64,000 nt of DNA, from positions 1,240,001-1,304,000 of the forward strand of contig NZ_FNLM01000034.1 of the NCBI RefSeq assembly GCF_900105725.1, given 5' to 3'. The DNA comes from Gordonia westfalica. Its GTDB lineage: Bacteria > Actinomycetota > Actinomycetes > Mycobacteriales > Mycobacteriaceae. The number at the start of each line of letters is the position of its first letter. The stretch's first letter is position 1. Both the position numbers and the translations under genes were made by a program. Positions 54,945 through 64,000 of this stretch are shown in pieces. Under the pieces are notes generated by a model. The model ran no database searches. It saw nothing but the letters and a program-made list of their open reading frames with translations, and was not told the origin of the DNA.

Positions 54945-56536
54945 GACAGGTCCACCTGCTCGATCAGGGTGGCGCCCACGGCCGAACCGATGGCCTCGAC
55001 GACGTCGTCGGCGAGCGCGCTGCTGACGCGCAACATCATGGTCGCGCCGCTTCCCTCGGCGTCCTGCGACAGACCGGCGGCGAGGATGTCGACCCCGGCG
55101 TCGCCGAGCAGGGTGCCGATCTTGCCGAGCGAGCCCGGACGATCCGCGTAGCTGACGATCAAGTTGTGGCCCTCGGCGCGGAGGTCGAAGTTGCGTCCGT
55201 TGATGTTGACGATCTTCTCGACGAGACGCGGCTCGGTGAGCGTGCCGGAGACGTTGTGGACCGAACCGTCGGCGAAGACGGCCTTCACGTCGACGACGCT
55301 GCGATGGTTGGGGCTCTCCGGCGCGGTGGTCACCTCGCTGGTGACGCCACGGCTCTCGGCGACCGCCGGGGCGTTGACGAAGGTGACCGGCTCGTCGAGG
55401 ACGGCCGAGAACAGACCGCGCAATGCCGAGAGTCCGAGGACCTCGACGTTCTTGGCGGCCAGTTCACCGCGGACGTCGACGACCAGCGAGGTCGGCGGCT
55501 CCTTGCTGACGGCGCCGACGAGGACACCGGCCTTGCGGGCGACCTCGAGCCACGGTGCGACCTCTTCGTCGACCGCGCCGCCGGTGATGTTGACGGCGTC
55601 GGGCACGAAGTGGCCGGCCAGGGCGAGACGCACGCTCTTGGCGACGTCGGTGCCGGCACGGTCCTGGGCCTCGCTGGTGGAGGCACCGAGGTGCGGGGTC
55701 ACGACGACCTGCGGGAGCTCGAACAGCGGCGAGTCGGTGCAGGGCTCGGTCGCGAAGACGTCGAGGCCCGCGGCACGGACCTGACCGGACTTGATGGCGT
55801 CGGCCAGTGCCTGCTCGTCGATCAGGCCACCGCGGGCGGCGTTGACGATGACGACGCCCTTCTTGGTGCGGGCGAGCTGCTCGGCGCCGATGAGACCGAG
55901 AGTCTCGGGGGTCTTGGGCAGGTGCACGGTGATGAAGTCGGCGCGCTCGAGGAGCTCGTCGAGGCTGACCAGCTCGATGCCGAGCTGCGCGGCGCGGGCC
56001 GGCGAGACGTAGGGGTCGTACGCGATGATGTGGGTCTCGAAGGCGGCCAGACGAGCGGCGACCAGCTGACCGATGCGGCCGAGGCCGACGACGCCGACGG
56101 TCTTGTCGAAGATCTCGACACCGTTGAACGCCGAACGCTTCCAGGTCTTCTCACGCAGGGTGGCGTCGGCGGCCGGGATCTGGCGCGCTGCCGACATCAG
56201 GAGCGCGACGGCGTGCTCGGCAGCAGTGTGGATGTTGGAGGTCGGTGCGTTGACGACCATGACGCCGCGGGCGGTGGCCGCGGGCACGTCGACGTTGTCG
56301 AGACCGACACCGGCGCGCGCGATGATCTTCAGCTTCTTGCCGGCGTCGAGGACCTCGGCGTCGACAGTCGTCGCGGAACGCACGAGGATCGCGTCGGCGT
56401 CGACGACGGCCTCGAGCAGCTTGGGACGGTCCGGGCCGTCGACCCACCGCACCTCGACACCGTCACCGAGTGCTTCCACGGTGGACGGCGCCAGTTTGTC
56501 GGCGATGAGTACAACCGGGCGGCCAGCAGAGCTCAC
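54941..56536 (-). CDS. serA: D-3-phosphoglycerate dehydrogenase
   Basis: A 531-residue long-form SerA starting serine synthesis. NAD-binding [17 protein letters not shown] near residue 150, catalytic Arg, Glu and His in the region [10 protein letters not shown] and [14 protein letters not shown], an intervening domain (about 320-455) and a C-terminal ACT domain ([21 protein letters not shown]) for serine feedback, as in mycobacteria. GTG at 56536 with GGAGA upstream; a start at 56575 is less likely. Confidence 0.96.
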   Translation of the reverse strand: MSSAGRPVVLIADKLAPSTVEALGDGVEVRWVDGPDRPKLLEAVVDADAILVRSATTVDAEVLDAGKKLKIIARAGVGLDNVDVPAATARGVMVVNAPTSNIHTAAEHAVALLMSAARQIPAADATLREKTWKRSAFNGVEIFDKTVGVVGLGRIGQLVAARLAAFETHIIAYDPYVSPARAAQLGIELVSLDELLERADFITVHLPKTPETLGLIGAEQLARTKKGVVIVNAARGGLIDEQALADAIKSGQVRAAGLDVFATEPCTDSPLFELPQVVVTPHLGASTSEAQDRAGTDVAKSVRLALAGHFVPDAVNITGGAVDEEVAPWLEVARKAGVLVGAVSKEPPTSLVVDVRGELAAKNVEVLGLSALRGLFSAVLDEPVTFVNAPAVAESRGVTSEVTTAPESPNHRSVVDVKAVFADGSVHNVSGTLTEPRLVEKIVNINGRNFDLRAEGHNLIVSYADRPGSLGKIGTLLGDAGVDILAAGLSQDAEGSGATMMLRVSSALADDVVEAIGSAVGATLIEQVDLS

Positions 56537-56869
56537 AGTCTTATCTCCAGGATCGGGGCAGGTGCGATTACTCACCTTTGGCAGGACGGAGCGTCGTGGA
56601 CTCTCCGTGTCACAGCTTAAAGGTCTGGTAGATGGCCCCGAACAGGCGGTCTACCCCAAAAGAGGAGGCGTGTCCTCGCGGGTGGGTAGAGTGTGACCGG
56701 CATTACGACGCGCTGCCGTGCGCATCACGGAAGGGTTGCAAAGCGACCCCGGGTCGATCCCACGCAGGAGCGAATGCCGGAGAGTCCCGGTACGGTGTGC
56801 TTTGACCGCCTGCCGCGACGAGTTCCGGCAGGCGTTTCGGCGCATTGCGAAATGAGAAGTGGAGAGCGG
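56537..56869. other. Divergent region between serA and the serine protease gene
   Basis: 333 bases without a convincing gene. It contains an inverted repeat, CGCCTGCCG at 56807-56815 and CGGCAGGCG at 56826-56834, 35 bases before the protease ATG, where it would form a hairpin in the mRNA leader. I see no clear riboswitch or strong promoter match. Confidence 0.5.
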
Positions 56870-57535
56870 ATGACGAAGAAGCTGACGGCACTGTTGGCGG
56901 TCTTGGCTGCGGCGGTGCTGGCCGGCTGGGGAGCAGGCGTCGCGGTCGCGGCCCCGGCGAAGATCTACCTCGGGGGCGGCTCAGGAATTCTGGTCCTCAA
57001 GGGTGGGAACTCCGCCGCTGCGTGCACCCTGACGACGATCGGCCGCTCGAAGACCGGCAAGCTCATCGGCATCACCGCGGGCCACTGCGGTACCCCGGGC
57101 CAGAAGGTGTACTCCGAGACCTTCCAGGACCGCGGGCAGGCCGGCACCATCACCTACTCGGCCTCCGACCTCGACATGGCGATCATCGAGATGGACGCCT
57201 CACGTGTCGTGCCGCTGCGCACCGTCCGTGGCGTGACGATCCGCTCGGTCGATCCCCGGCCCATCGGGTTCCCCACCATCGCCTGCAAGGAAGGCCGCAC
57301 CACCGGCAACACCTGTGGCATCGCCTGGTTCTCCGAGGGTGACGTCCACCTGAGCCAGCTGTGTGTGATCGAGGGCGACTCCGGCAGCCCGGTCGTCGTC
57401 GGCGACCGCCTCGTCGGAATGGTGAACGCGTACTACTTCCTGGGCTGCTTCGGCCCGGAGACCGGGACGAACATCAAGCCGATCCTCAATCGGATCGCCT
57501 CGCTCCCCGCGTACAAGGGATTCCAGATCGCCTGA
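56870..57535 (+). CDS. Secreted chymotrypsin-like serine protease
   Basis: A 221-residue S1-family protease with a signal peptide (MTKKLTALLAVLAAAVLAGW, cut probably after AVAAP). The triad is visible: His in ITAGHCG near residue 70, Asp in ASDLDMAII near 107, Ser in IEGDSGSPVV near 174. Cys in AACTL/GHCG, ACKEG/GNTCG and QLCVI/LGCFG suggest three disulfides. There is little room for a long propeptide. ATG at 56870 follows AGTGGAGAGCGG. Target unknown. Confidence 0.88.
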   Translation: MTKKLTALLAVLAAAVLAGWGAGVAVAAPAKIYLGGGSGILVLKGGNSAAACTLTTIGRSKTGKLIGITAGHCGTPGQKVYSETFQDRGQAGTITYSASDLDMAIIEMDASRVVPLRTVRGVTIRSVDPRPIGFPTIACKEGRTTGNTCGIAWFSEGDVHLSQLCVIEGDSGSPVVVGDRLVGMVNAYYFLGCFGPETGTNIKPILNRIASLPAYKGFQIA

Positions 57536-57557
57536 CGCTCCGCACCGACTTCCCTGA

Positions 57558-57587
57558 CGACGCCCCGGGTTCACACCCGGGGCGTCG
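57558..57587 (+). terminator. Terminator of the serine protease gene
   Basis: CGACGCCCCGGGT at 57558-57570 pairs perfectly with ACCCGGGGCGTCG at 57575-57587 around a 4-base loop, followed by GCTTT. It begins 23 bases after the stop codon. Confidence 0.85.
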
Positions 57588-57604
57588 TGCTTTCCGGGGT
57601 CGCG

Positions 57605-57678
57605 CGCAAACCCACCCTTTTTCGGCATTTCCACCCCCTTGTAACGGGGTGGGTTTGCCGAAAAAGGGTGGGTTTGCG
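57605..57678. repeat. Long inverted repeat between protease gene and ilvC
   Basis: Arms of 23 perfect bases at 57605-57627 and 57656-57678, beginning CGCAAACCCACCCTTTTTCG. The 28-base loop holds a second, shorter hairpin (CCACCCC/GGGGTGG). It would terminate ilvC transcripts and shares AAACCCACC with the palindrome at 53874-53913. Confidence 0.85.
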
Positions 57679-57745
57679 AGCGCGCAGACGACGGCGGGCC
57701 CGCACCTCCGAAGAGATGCGGGCCCGCGGTTCAGAGCGGAGAGAC

Positions 57746-59354
<1,609 letters not shown>

Positions 59355-59358
<4 letters not shown>

Positions 59359-61316
59359 TTCTGGTCCTTCTTCGCTGCTGCCGCGTCGGCCGGGGCCGCT
59401 GCATCAGGCTTGGTCATGGTCTCGTGGATGTCGACCGGGTCGGAGGCCGACTCGTCGTCGTCGAACAGCGGCCGGATGTCGCGGGCCGCCATGATCTCGT
59501 CGTTGCCGGTGCCCGCGGCGACCATCGGCCACACCTGGGCGTCCTTGCCGACGATGAAGTCGATGACGACCGGACGGTCGTTGATCGCGCGTGCCTGAGC
59601 GATGACGTCGTCGACGTCCTCCTCACGCTCGACACGGAAAGCGACACAGCCCAACGCTTCTGACAGCTTCACGAAGTCCGGGATCATCCGCGAGTGCGTC
59701 GACAGATCGGTGTTGGAGTACCGCTCCTCGTAGAACAGGGTCTGCCACTGCCGGACCATGCCCAGGTTGCCGTTGTTGATCAGCGCGACCTTGATCGGGA
59801 TGCCCTCGATCGCGCAGGTCGCCAGCTCCTGGTTGGTCATCTGGAAGCAGCCGTCGCCGTCGATGGCCCACACCTCGGTGTCGGGTGCGGCCGCCTTGGC
59901 GCCCATCGCGGCGGGCACCGCATAGCCCATCGTGCCCAGACCGCCCGAGTTGAGCCAGGTGCGCGGCTTCTCGTAGGAGATGAACTGCGCGGCCCACATC
60001 TGGTGCTGGCCGACGCCGGCGCAGTAGACCGCGTCGGGTCCGGCGGCCTTGCCGAGTGCCTGGATGACGAACTCCGGCGACATCGAACCGTCGGTCTGAC
60101 GGTCGTAGCTCAGCGGGTACGTCTTGCGGATGCCGTCGAGGTAGGTCCACCACTCCGACAGGTCGGGAGTGGCCCCGGTGGTCGCCCGCTCGTCGCGCAG
60201 CGTCTCGGTGAGCTCGGCGATGACCGCCTTGCAGTCGCCGACGATCGGCACGTCGACCGGCCGGTTCTTGCCGATCTCGGCCGGGTCGATGTCGGCGTGG
60301 ATGACCTTGGCGTCGGGGGCGAAGGAATCCAGCTGACCGGTCACGCGGTCGTCGAACCGTGCGCCGAGCGTGATCAGCAGGTCGCTGCGCTGCAGCGCGC
60401 CGACGGCCGCCACGGTGCCGTGCATACCCGGCATGCCGAGGTGCTGCTGGTGGCTGTCGGGGAATGCGCCGCGGGCCATCAGCGTCGTGACGACCGGGAT
60501 GCCGGTCAGCTCGGCGAGTTCGAGCAGCTCCTCGGACGCGTTGGCCTTGATGACACCGCCACCGACATAGAGGACCGGCGACTTCGCGGCGTTGATCAGG
60601 CGAGCCGCCTCACGGACCTGCTTGCCGTGCGGCTTGGTGACCGGACGGTAGCCGGGCAGGTCGATCTGCGGCGGCCAGGAGAAGGTGGTCTGGCTCTGCA
60701 GGATGTCCTTGGGGATGTCGACGAGAACCGCACCGGGACGACCGCTCTCGGCGATGTGGAAGGCCTCGGCGATGGTCTTCGGGATGTCGATCGCGCGACT
60801 CACCAGAAAGTTGTGCTTGGTGATCGGCATCGTGATGCCGGAGATGTCGGCTTCCTGGAAGGCGTCTGTGCCGATCAGCGCACGGCCGACCTGTCCGGTG
60901 ATGGCGACGACCGGGACGGAGTCCATCTGAGCGTCGGCCAGCGGGGTCACCAGGTTGGTGGCACCCGGACCCGAGGTCGCCATCATGACACCGGCGCGAC
61001 CGGCGACCTGTGCGTAACCGGTGGCGGCGTGGCCGGCGCCCTGCTCGTGGCGGACGAGGACGTGACGGACCTTGGTGGAGTCGAGAAGCGGGTCGTAGAC
61101 CGGCAGGACCGCGCCGCCGGGAATGCCGAAGACGACCTCGACACCGAGCTCCTCGAGGGATCGGACCACCGACTGCGCACCGCTGACGCGCTCCGGCGCG
61201 ACGGTGTGCTGCCCTACCGCACGGAGGTTGCCCGCCGCGGGAGACTGCTGACGCAGTCCGGCGTTACGCGTCGGCTCATTGCGGCCGGCGTCGGTGCGTG
61301 CTGTTGGTGCGCTCAC
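59355..61316 (-). CDS. ilvB: Acetolactate synthase catalytic subunit
   Basis: A 653-residue thiamine-diphosphate enzyme. The catalytic Glu is in [17 protein letters not shown], the FAD-binding region follows, and [18 protein letters not shown] with [12 protein letters not shown] is the cofactor motif. GTG at 61316 ([11 protein letters not shown]) matches the MSAPT start of mycobacterial IlvB; ATG 61373 lies inside the attenuator. Expression is probably set by the leader peptide and terminator upstream. Confidence 0.97.
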
Positions 61317-61374
61317 TGCACGATCCTCATCTTGTCTGAAATTCGGTGGTTGGGTGATGTGACTACCTGACATG

Positions 61375-61407
61375 AAAAAACCCCCGACAGCTTCAGCTGT
61401 GCGAGGG
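61375..61407 (-). terminator. ilvB attenuator terminator
   Basis: On the reverse strand CCCTCGCACAGC, a TGAA loop and GCTGTCGGGGG form a stem (one internal mismatch) followed directly by six T (61380-61375). It lies about 60 bases before the ilvB start and 40 bases after the leader peptide. A further inverted repeat, TGGCGCGTCG, pairs leader codons (61461-61452) with 61417-61408, flush with the terminator stem. Confidence 0.85.
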
Positions 61408-61446
61408 TGGCGCGTCGATGCCGGTAGGGGTCTGCGAGGTGACCGG

Positions 61447-61491
61447 TCAGGCGACGCGCCAGCCGATTACTACGAGGATCCCGTTTGTCAT
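61447..61491 (-). CDS. ilvB leader peptide, branched-chain-rich
   Basis: A 14-residue peptide, [14 protein letters not shown], followed by TGA. Six of its residues are Ile, Leu or Val, five of them in a row except for none between positions 5 and 9. It matches in kind the ilvB leader peptide of Corynebacterium, where ribosome stalling at these codons when charged tRNA is scarce prevents termination. An in-frame GTG directly precedes the ATG (61494) and coincides with the predicted transcript start, so translation may be leaderless. Confidence 0.8.
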   Translation of the reverse strand: MTNGILVVIGWRVA

Positions 61492-61500
61492 CACGAGATC

Positions 61501-61530
61501 ACGGTAGGACCGCGCGTCGTTCTGAGTCAA
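61501..61530 (-). promoter_or_regulatory. ilvBNC promoter
   Basis: TTGACT (61530-61525) and TACCGT (61506-61501) on the reverse strand are spaced 18 bases. The expected start is near 61494, at or within three bases of the leader peptide start codon. Confidence 0.65.
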
Positions 61531-61649
61531 ACTCCGGACCATGCCGTCCCACATGATGGGAACGCACAGGTGGTGACGGACGTCTCACCCAGTGCGAGCG
61601 AGTCCACCCGACGCCGAGGTCGCCGAGGCCGGGTTGGCACAATGGATGG

Positions 61650-62096
61650 GTGCCGACTGATTCCAGCGACCCGACCCCCTCGACACCCGACGACTCGGCG
61701 GAGATCCCCTACCCGGTGATCTTCCGCATCAACCGCGTCGCCTACTTCACGGTCCCGATGGTCGCGCTCGTGGTGGTCCTGCTGCTCGGCGCCTCCTACT
61801 GGTTCGCCTTCCTCTTCGTCGTCCCGGTGGCGCTGTACATGTGGATCCACCGTCTGCGCACCGTCGTCACCGAAGACGGCCTCAGCGCGGTCGGCGGTCT
61901 GTCGACGACCGACATCCCCTGGGCCGACATCGCCGGCCTGCAGTTCCCCAAGTGGAGCTCGGTGCGGGCGGTCCGCCAGAACGGTGAACGAGTCAAGTTG
62001 CCCGCCATCGCCTTTCGCGACCTCCCGGTGTTGAACGTGGTCAGCAAGGGCCGCATCCCGGATCCGTTCGAGGCCGCCGCCAAGTCCGACGACTAG
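61650..62096 (+). CDS. PH-domain membrane protein (Cfp6-like)
   Basis: A 148-residue protein with an acidic start, two hydrophobic helices (VAYFTVPMVALVVVLLLG and YWFAFLFVVPVALYMWI) and a bacterial PH-like domain (RTVVTEDGLSAVGGLSTTDIPWADIAGLQF). The same family lies beside ilvB in mycobacteria. Function unknown. GTG at 61650, divergent from ilvB. Confidence 0.88.
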   Translation: MPTDSSDPTPSTPDDSAEIPYPVIFRINRVAYFTVPMVALVVVLLLGASYWFAFLFVVPVALYMWIHRLRTVVTEDGLSAVGGLSTTDIPWADIAGLQFPKWSSVRAVRQNGERVKLPAIAFRDLPVLNVVSKGRIPDPFEAAAKSDD

Positions 62097-62175
62097 ATCC
62101 GGAGCCCTCCCGGCGGCACAGAATCGCCGCTGCGGGAACGGCTTTGACCCAGGCGCCAGAAGTTAGTCTCGTCGG

Positions 62176-63519
62176 GTGACGTACGCGACGCTCGACGCGA
62201 ACCAGCTCGACGACCTCATCTCCGACGGCGACCTCGGCGCCGCCGCGACCGCGCTGTCCGCACTCCCCGCCGGCGACATCGCCGCCCTCCTCGACCGCCT
62301 GTCCCACCAGGCGCGGGGCGTGGCCTTCCGTCTGCTTCCCAAGGATCTCGCCGTCGAGGTCTTCGACGATCTGTCCTCGGGCTCGCAGCGCCGGCTGATC
62401 GACGATCTCGGGACGGTCGAGGTGGCGGCCGCCTTCGATCACCTCGACCCCGACGACCGCGCCGAACTCCTCGACGAACTGCCCGCCGGCGTCGCACGAG
62501 CGCTCATCCAGCAGCTCACCCCCGCCGAACGTGACGTCACCGCGGTCGTCCTGGGTTACCCGCGCGGCTCGGTCGGGCGTCGGATGAGCCCCGAGTTCGT
62601 CCATGCTCGTAGCGACGAGACCGCCAGCGCGGCCCTCGCCCGGGTCAGGGAACGGGGCCACGCCGCCGAGACGATCTACACCGTGCCCGTTCTCGACGAG
62701 GCCCGGGTCCTGTGCGGCGTGGTCAGCCTGCGTGACCTGCTACTCGCCGACCCCGACGAAACCGTCGTCGGCCTGATGAGCAAGCCGATGTTCGCGCTCG
62801 CCGACGACGACGCGGAGTCCACCGCCCAGCGATGCGTCGACCGGGGCATCCTCGCGATGCCCGTCGTCGACCGCGACAACCGACTGGTCGGCGTGCTCAC
62901 CATCGACGACGCGGTGGAGGTCGTCGAGCAGGCCCGCGACACCGACGAGGCGCGGGCGGGTGCGCGCGAACCGCTGCGCGAGCCATATCTGCACGCGTCG
63001 ATCCTGTCGATCACCCGCGCCCGGATCGTGTGGCTGTTCGTCCTCGCGGTGTCGGCGATCCTCACCGTCAACGTCCTGGAGATCTTCGAGGGCACCCTCG
63101 AACAGAAGGTCGCCCTCGCACTGTTCATCCCGCTGCTCACCGGCATCGGTGGCAACACCGGGTCGCAGGCCGCGACCACCGTCACCCGTGCACTCGCCAC
63201 CGACGACGTGACCACCCGCGACGTCGTGCGGGTCGCGGCCAAGGAGGTGCGGGTCGGCCTGACCATGGGGTCACTGCTGGGCGTCGTCGGATTCGCCGTC
63301 GCCGCACTGGTGTACGGCGTCGACATCGGCACGGTGATCGGGCTGACGATCGTGTCGATCTGCACGATGGCCGCGACCGTCGGCGGCGTGATGCCGCTGG
63401 TCGCGAAATCCATCCGGGTGGACCCGGCGGTGTTCTCGACCCCGTTCATCTCGACCTTCTGCGACGCAACCGGTCTCATCGTCTACTTCTCCATCGCCAA
63501 GGCGGTTCTGGGACTCTAG
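62176..63519 (+). CDS. mgtE: Magnesium transporter MgtE
   Basis: A 447-residue magnesium channel: N-terminal helical domain (LPAGDIAALLDRLSHQARG), two CBS domains (about 135-255, RRMSPEFVHARSDETASAAL and LMSKPMFALADDD) that sense cytosolic magnesium, and five C-terminal membrane helices with the pore motif FIPLLTGIGGNTGSQAATTVTRAL (core GGNTGSQ). GTG at 62176. Confidence 0.96.
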   Translation: MTYATLDANQLDDLISDGDLGAAATALSALPAGDIAALLDRLSHQARGVAFRLLPKDLAVEVFDDLSSGSQRRLIDDLGTVEVAAAFDHLDPDDRAELLDELPAGVARALIQQLTPAERDVTAVVLGYPRGSVGRRMSPEFVHARSDETASAALARVRERGHAAETIYTVPVLDEARVLCGVVSLRDLLLADPDETVVGLMSKPMFALADDDAESTAQRCVDRGILAMPVVDRDNRLVGVLTIDDAVEVVEQARDTDEARAGAREPLREPYLHASILSITRARIVWLFVLAVSAILTVNVLEIFEGTLEQKVALALFIPLLTGIGGNTGSQAATTVTRALATDDVTTRDVVRVAAKEVRVGLTMGSLLGVVGFAVAALVYGVDIGTVIGLTIVSICTMAATVGGVMPLVAKSIRVDPAVFSTPFISTFCDATGLIVYFSIAKAVLGL

Positions 63520-63565
63520 GCACCGCCGCGCGAGAACCGACAGCGCCGGCCGTGTCCGAATCATT

Positions 63566-63595
63566 TTGTTGTCGCATGTCACGGCGGAGTAGCCT
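63566..63595 (+). promoter_or_regulatory. Possible ilvD promoter
   Basis: TTGTTG at 63566-63571 and TAGCCT at 63590-63595, spaced 18 bases. The transcript would begin near 63602, giving ilvD a leader of about 200 bases that is open in the ilvD frame from GTG 63605. Confidence 0.4.
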
Positions 63596-63802
63596 GATCT
63601 CTCGGTGACTCGCGACGCCCACCCTCAGCGTGCGACGCCGTTCAACCCAGTTCTCGGGGCCACACAGCCTAATGAAACAAATCCCCGGGATCACGGTGTT
63701 GACCCCAGGAGTCCGACGAACGACAGAGCTTCGGCCCAGCACCGCCGGAAGCCCTTCGGCGGCGCCGACTCCGCCCGACCCGACGATCGATATGAGGAAG
63801 CC

Positions 63803-64000
63803 ATGCCAGCCCTGAGGTCACGCACCACCACCGTCGGCCGCGAAGCCGCCGGAGCCCGCTCCCTGTGGCGCGCCACCGGGATGACCGACGACGATTTCGG
63901 CAAGCCGATCGTGGCGATCGCCAACTCGTACACGCAGTTCGTGCCGGGCCATGTGCACCTCAAGGATGTCGGTGAGATCGTCGCCGACGCGGTTCGGGCC
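63803..64000 (+). CDS. ilvD: Dihydroxy-acid dehydratase, N-terminal fragment, cut by window edge
   Basis: First 66 residues of the Fe-S enzyme for the third step of valine and isoleucine synthesis: [20 protein letters not shown], then [20 protein letters not shown] and [14 protein letters not shown]. The start aligns exactly with the E. coli enzyme. The frame stays open upstream to GTG 63605, but no similarity supports that. GAGGAAGCC precedes the ATG. Confidence 0.95.
   Translation, partial: MPALRSRTTTVGREAAGARSLWRATGMTDDDFGKPIVAIANSYTQFVPGHVHLKDVGEIVADAVRA

Noticed and set aside
52566..55151. 861-codon forward open frame, longest in the window
   Set aside because: It runs through the MFS gene in another frame and antisense to leuB; both real genes have clear motifs.
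59694..61370. 558-codon forward open frame
   Set aside because: Antisense shadow of ilvB.

Overview
The window looks like chromosome of a high-GC mycolic-acid actinobacterium, most probably Gordonia or a close relative in the Mycobacteriales. The evidence is very GC-rich codon use, HupB with a long lysine/alanine tail, an octT-gpgP pair for methylglucose lipopolysaccharide, a CofC/FbiD coenzyme F420 gene beside ppk1, a ComEC without a visible nuclease domain, and gene order close to that of Mycobacterium tuberculosis as I recall it.

Layout. Positions 1-26250 follow one conserved block: lepA (truncated by the window edge), an alpha/beta hydrolase, a PemK/MazF-like protein, a coupled transglutaminase / alpha-E / ATP-grasp cassette, a sulfotransferase, rpsT, holA, comEC-comEA, a DegV protein, octT-gpgP-rsfS-nadD, and a VWA / MoxR / proA group. 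The stretch 9.3-14.4 kb between holA and comEC is accessory. It holds an IS1182-like element, an HD-GYP/LuxR fusion regulator, a methanethiol methyltransferase gene broken by an in-frame stop, and an unknown coupled gene. An IS481-type element (17982-19058) and a lower-GC orphan gene lie between comEA and the DegV gene. Positions 26.3-28.8 kb are a patchwork junction: a small membrane protein, an SMR exporter, a SnoaL-like protein and an HNH nuclease.

From 28.8 kb a second conserved block runs to the end: recG, a DAK2 protein, rpmB, an enoyl-CoA hydratase, ung, gamma-carbonic anhydrase, a glutamine synthetase-like gene, thiL, an Lrp-type sensor domain, a DUF3515 protein, gpsA, cofC, ppk1, mutT1, hupB, leuDC with a divergent IclR regulator, three tRNA genes, gltX, hydrolases, an MFS transporter, leuB, serA, a secreted serine protease, ilvBNC, a PH-domain protein, mgtE and the start of ilvD. 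Branched-chain amino acid synthesis dominates the right third: ilvB, ilvN, ilvC, ilvD, leuB, leuC and leuD. A leader peptide with a terminator precedes ilvB, and a putative operator sits between leuC and the IclR gene.

Most notable signals: lepA has no NTG start but an ATT codon at good distance from a ribosome-binding site; a 24-bp repeat array is translated in the ThiL N-terminus; a 43-bp tandem array lies between rpsT and holA; an ilvB attenuator may have a leaderless leader peptide; a 21-bp insertion places a stop codon in mddA; an IS481 copy takes its stop codon from its target; and three single-base frameshifts (recG, enoyl-CoA hydratase, IS transposase) all fall in G/C homopolymers, which suggests sequence error at least in part. 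I saw no prophage, CRISPR array or clear new defence system.
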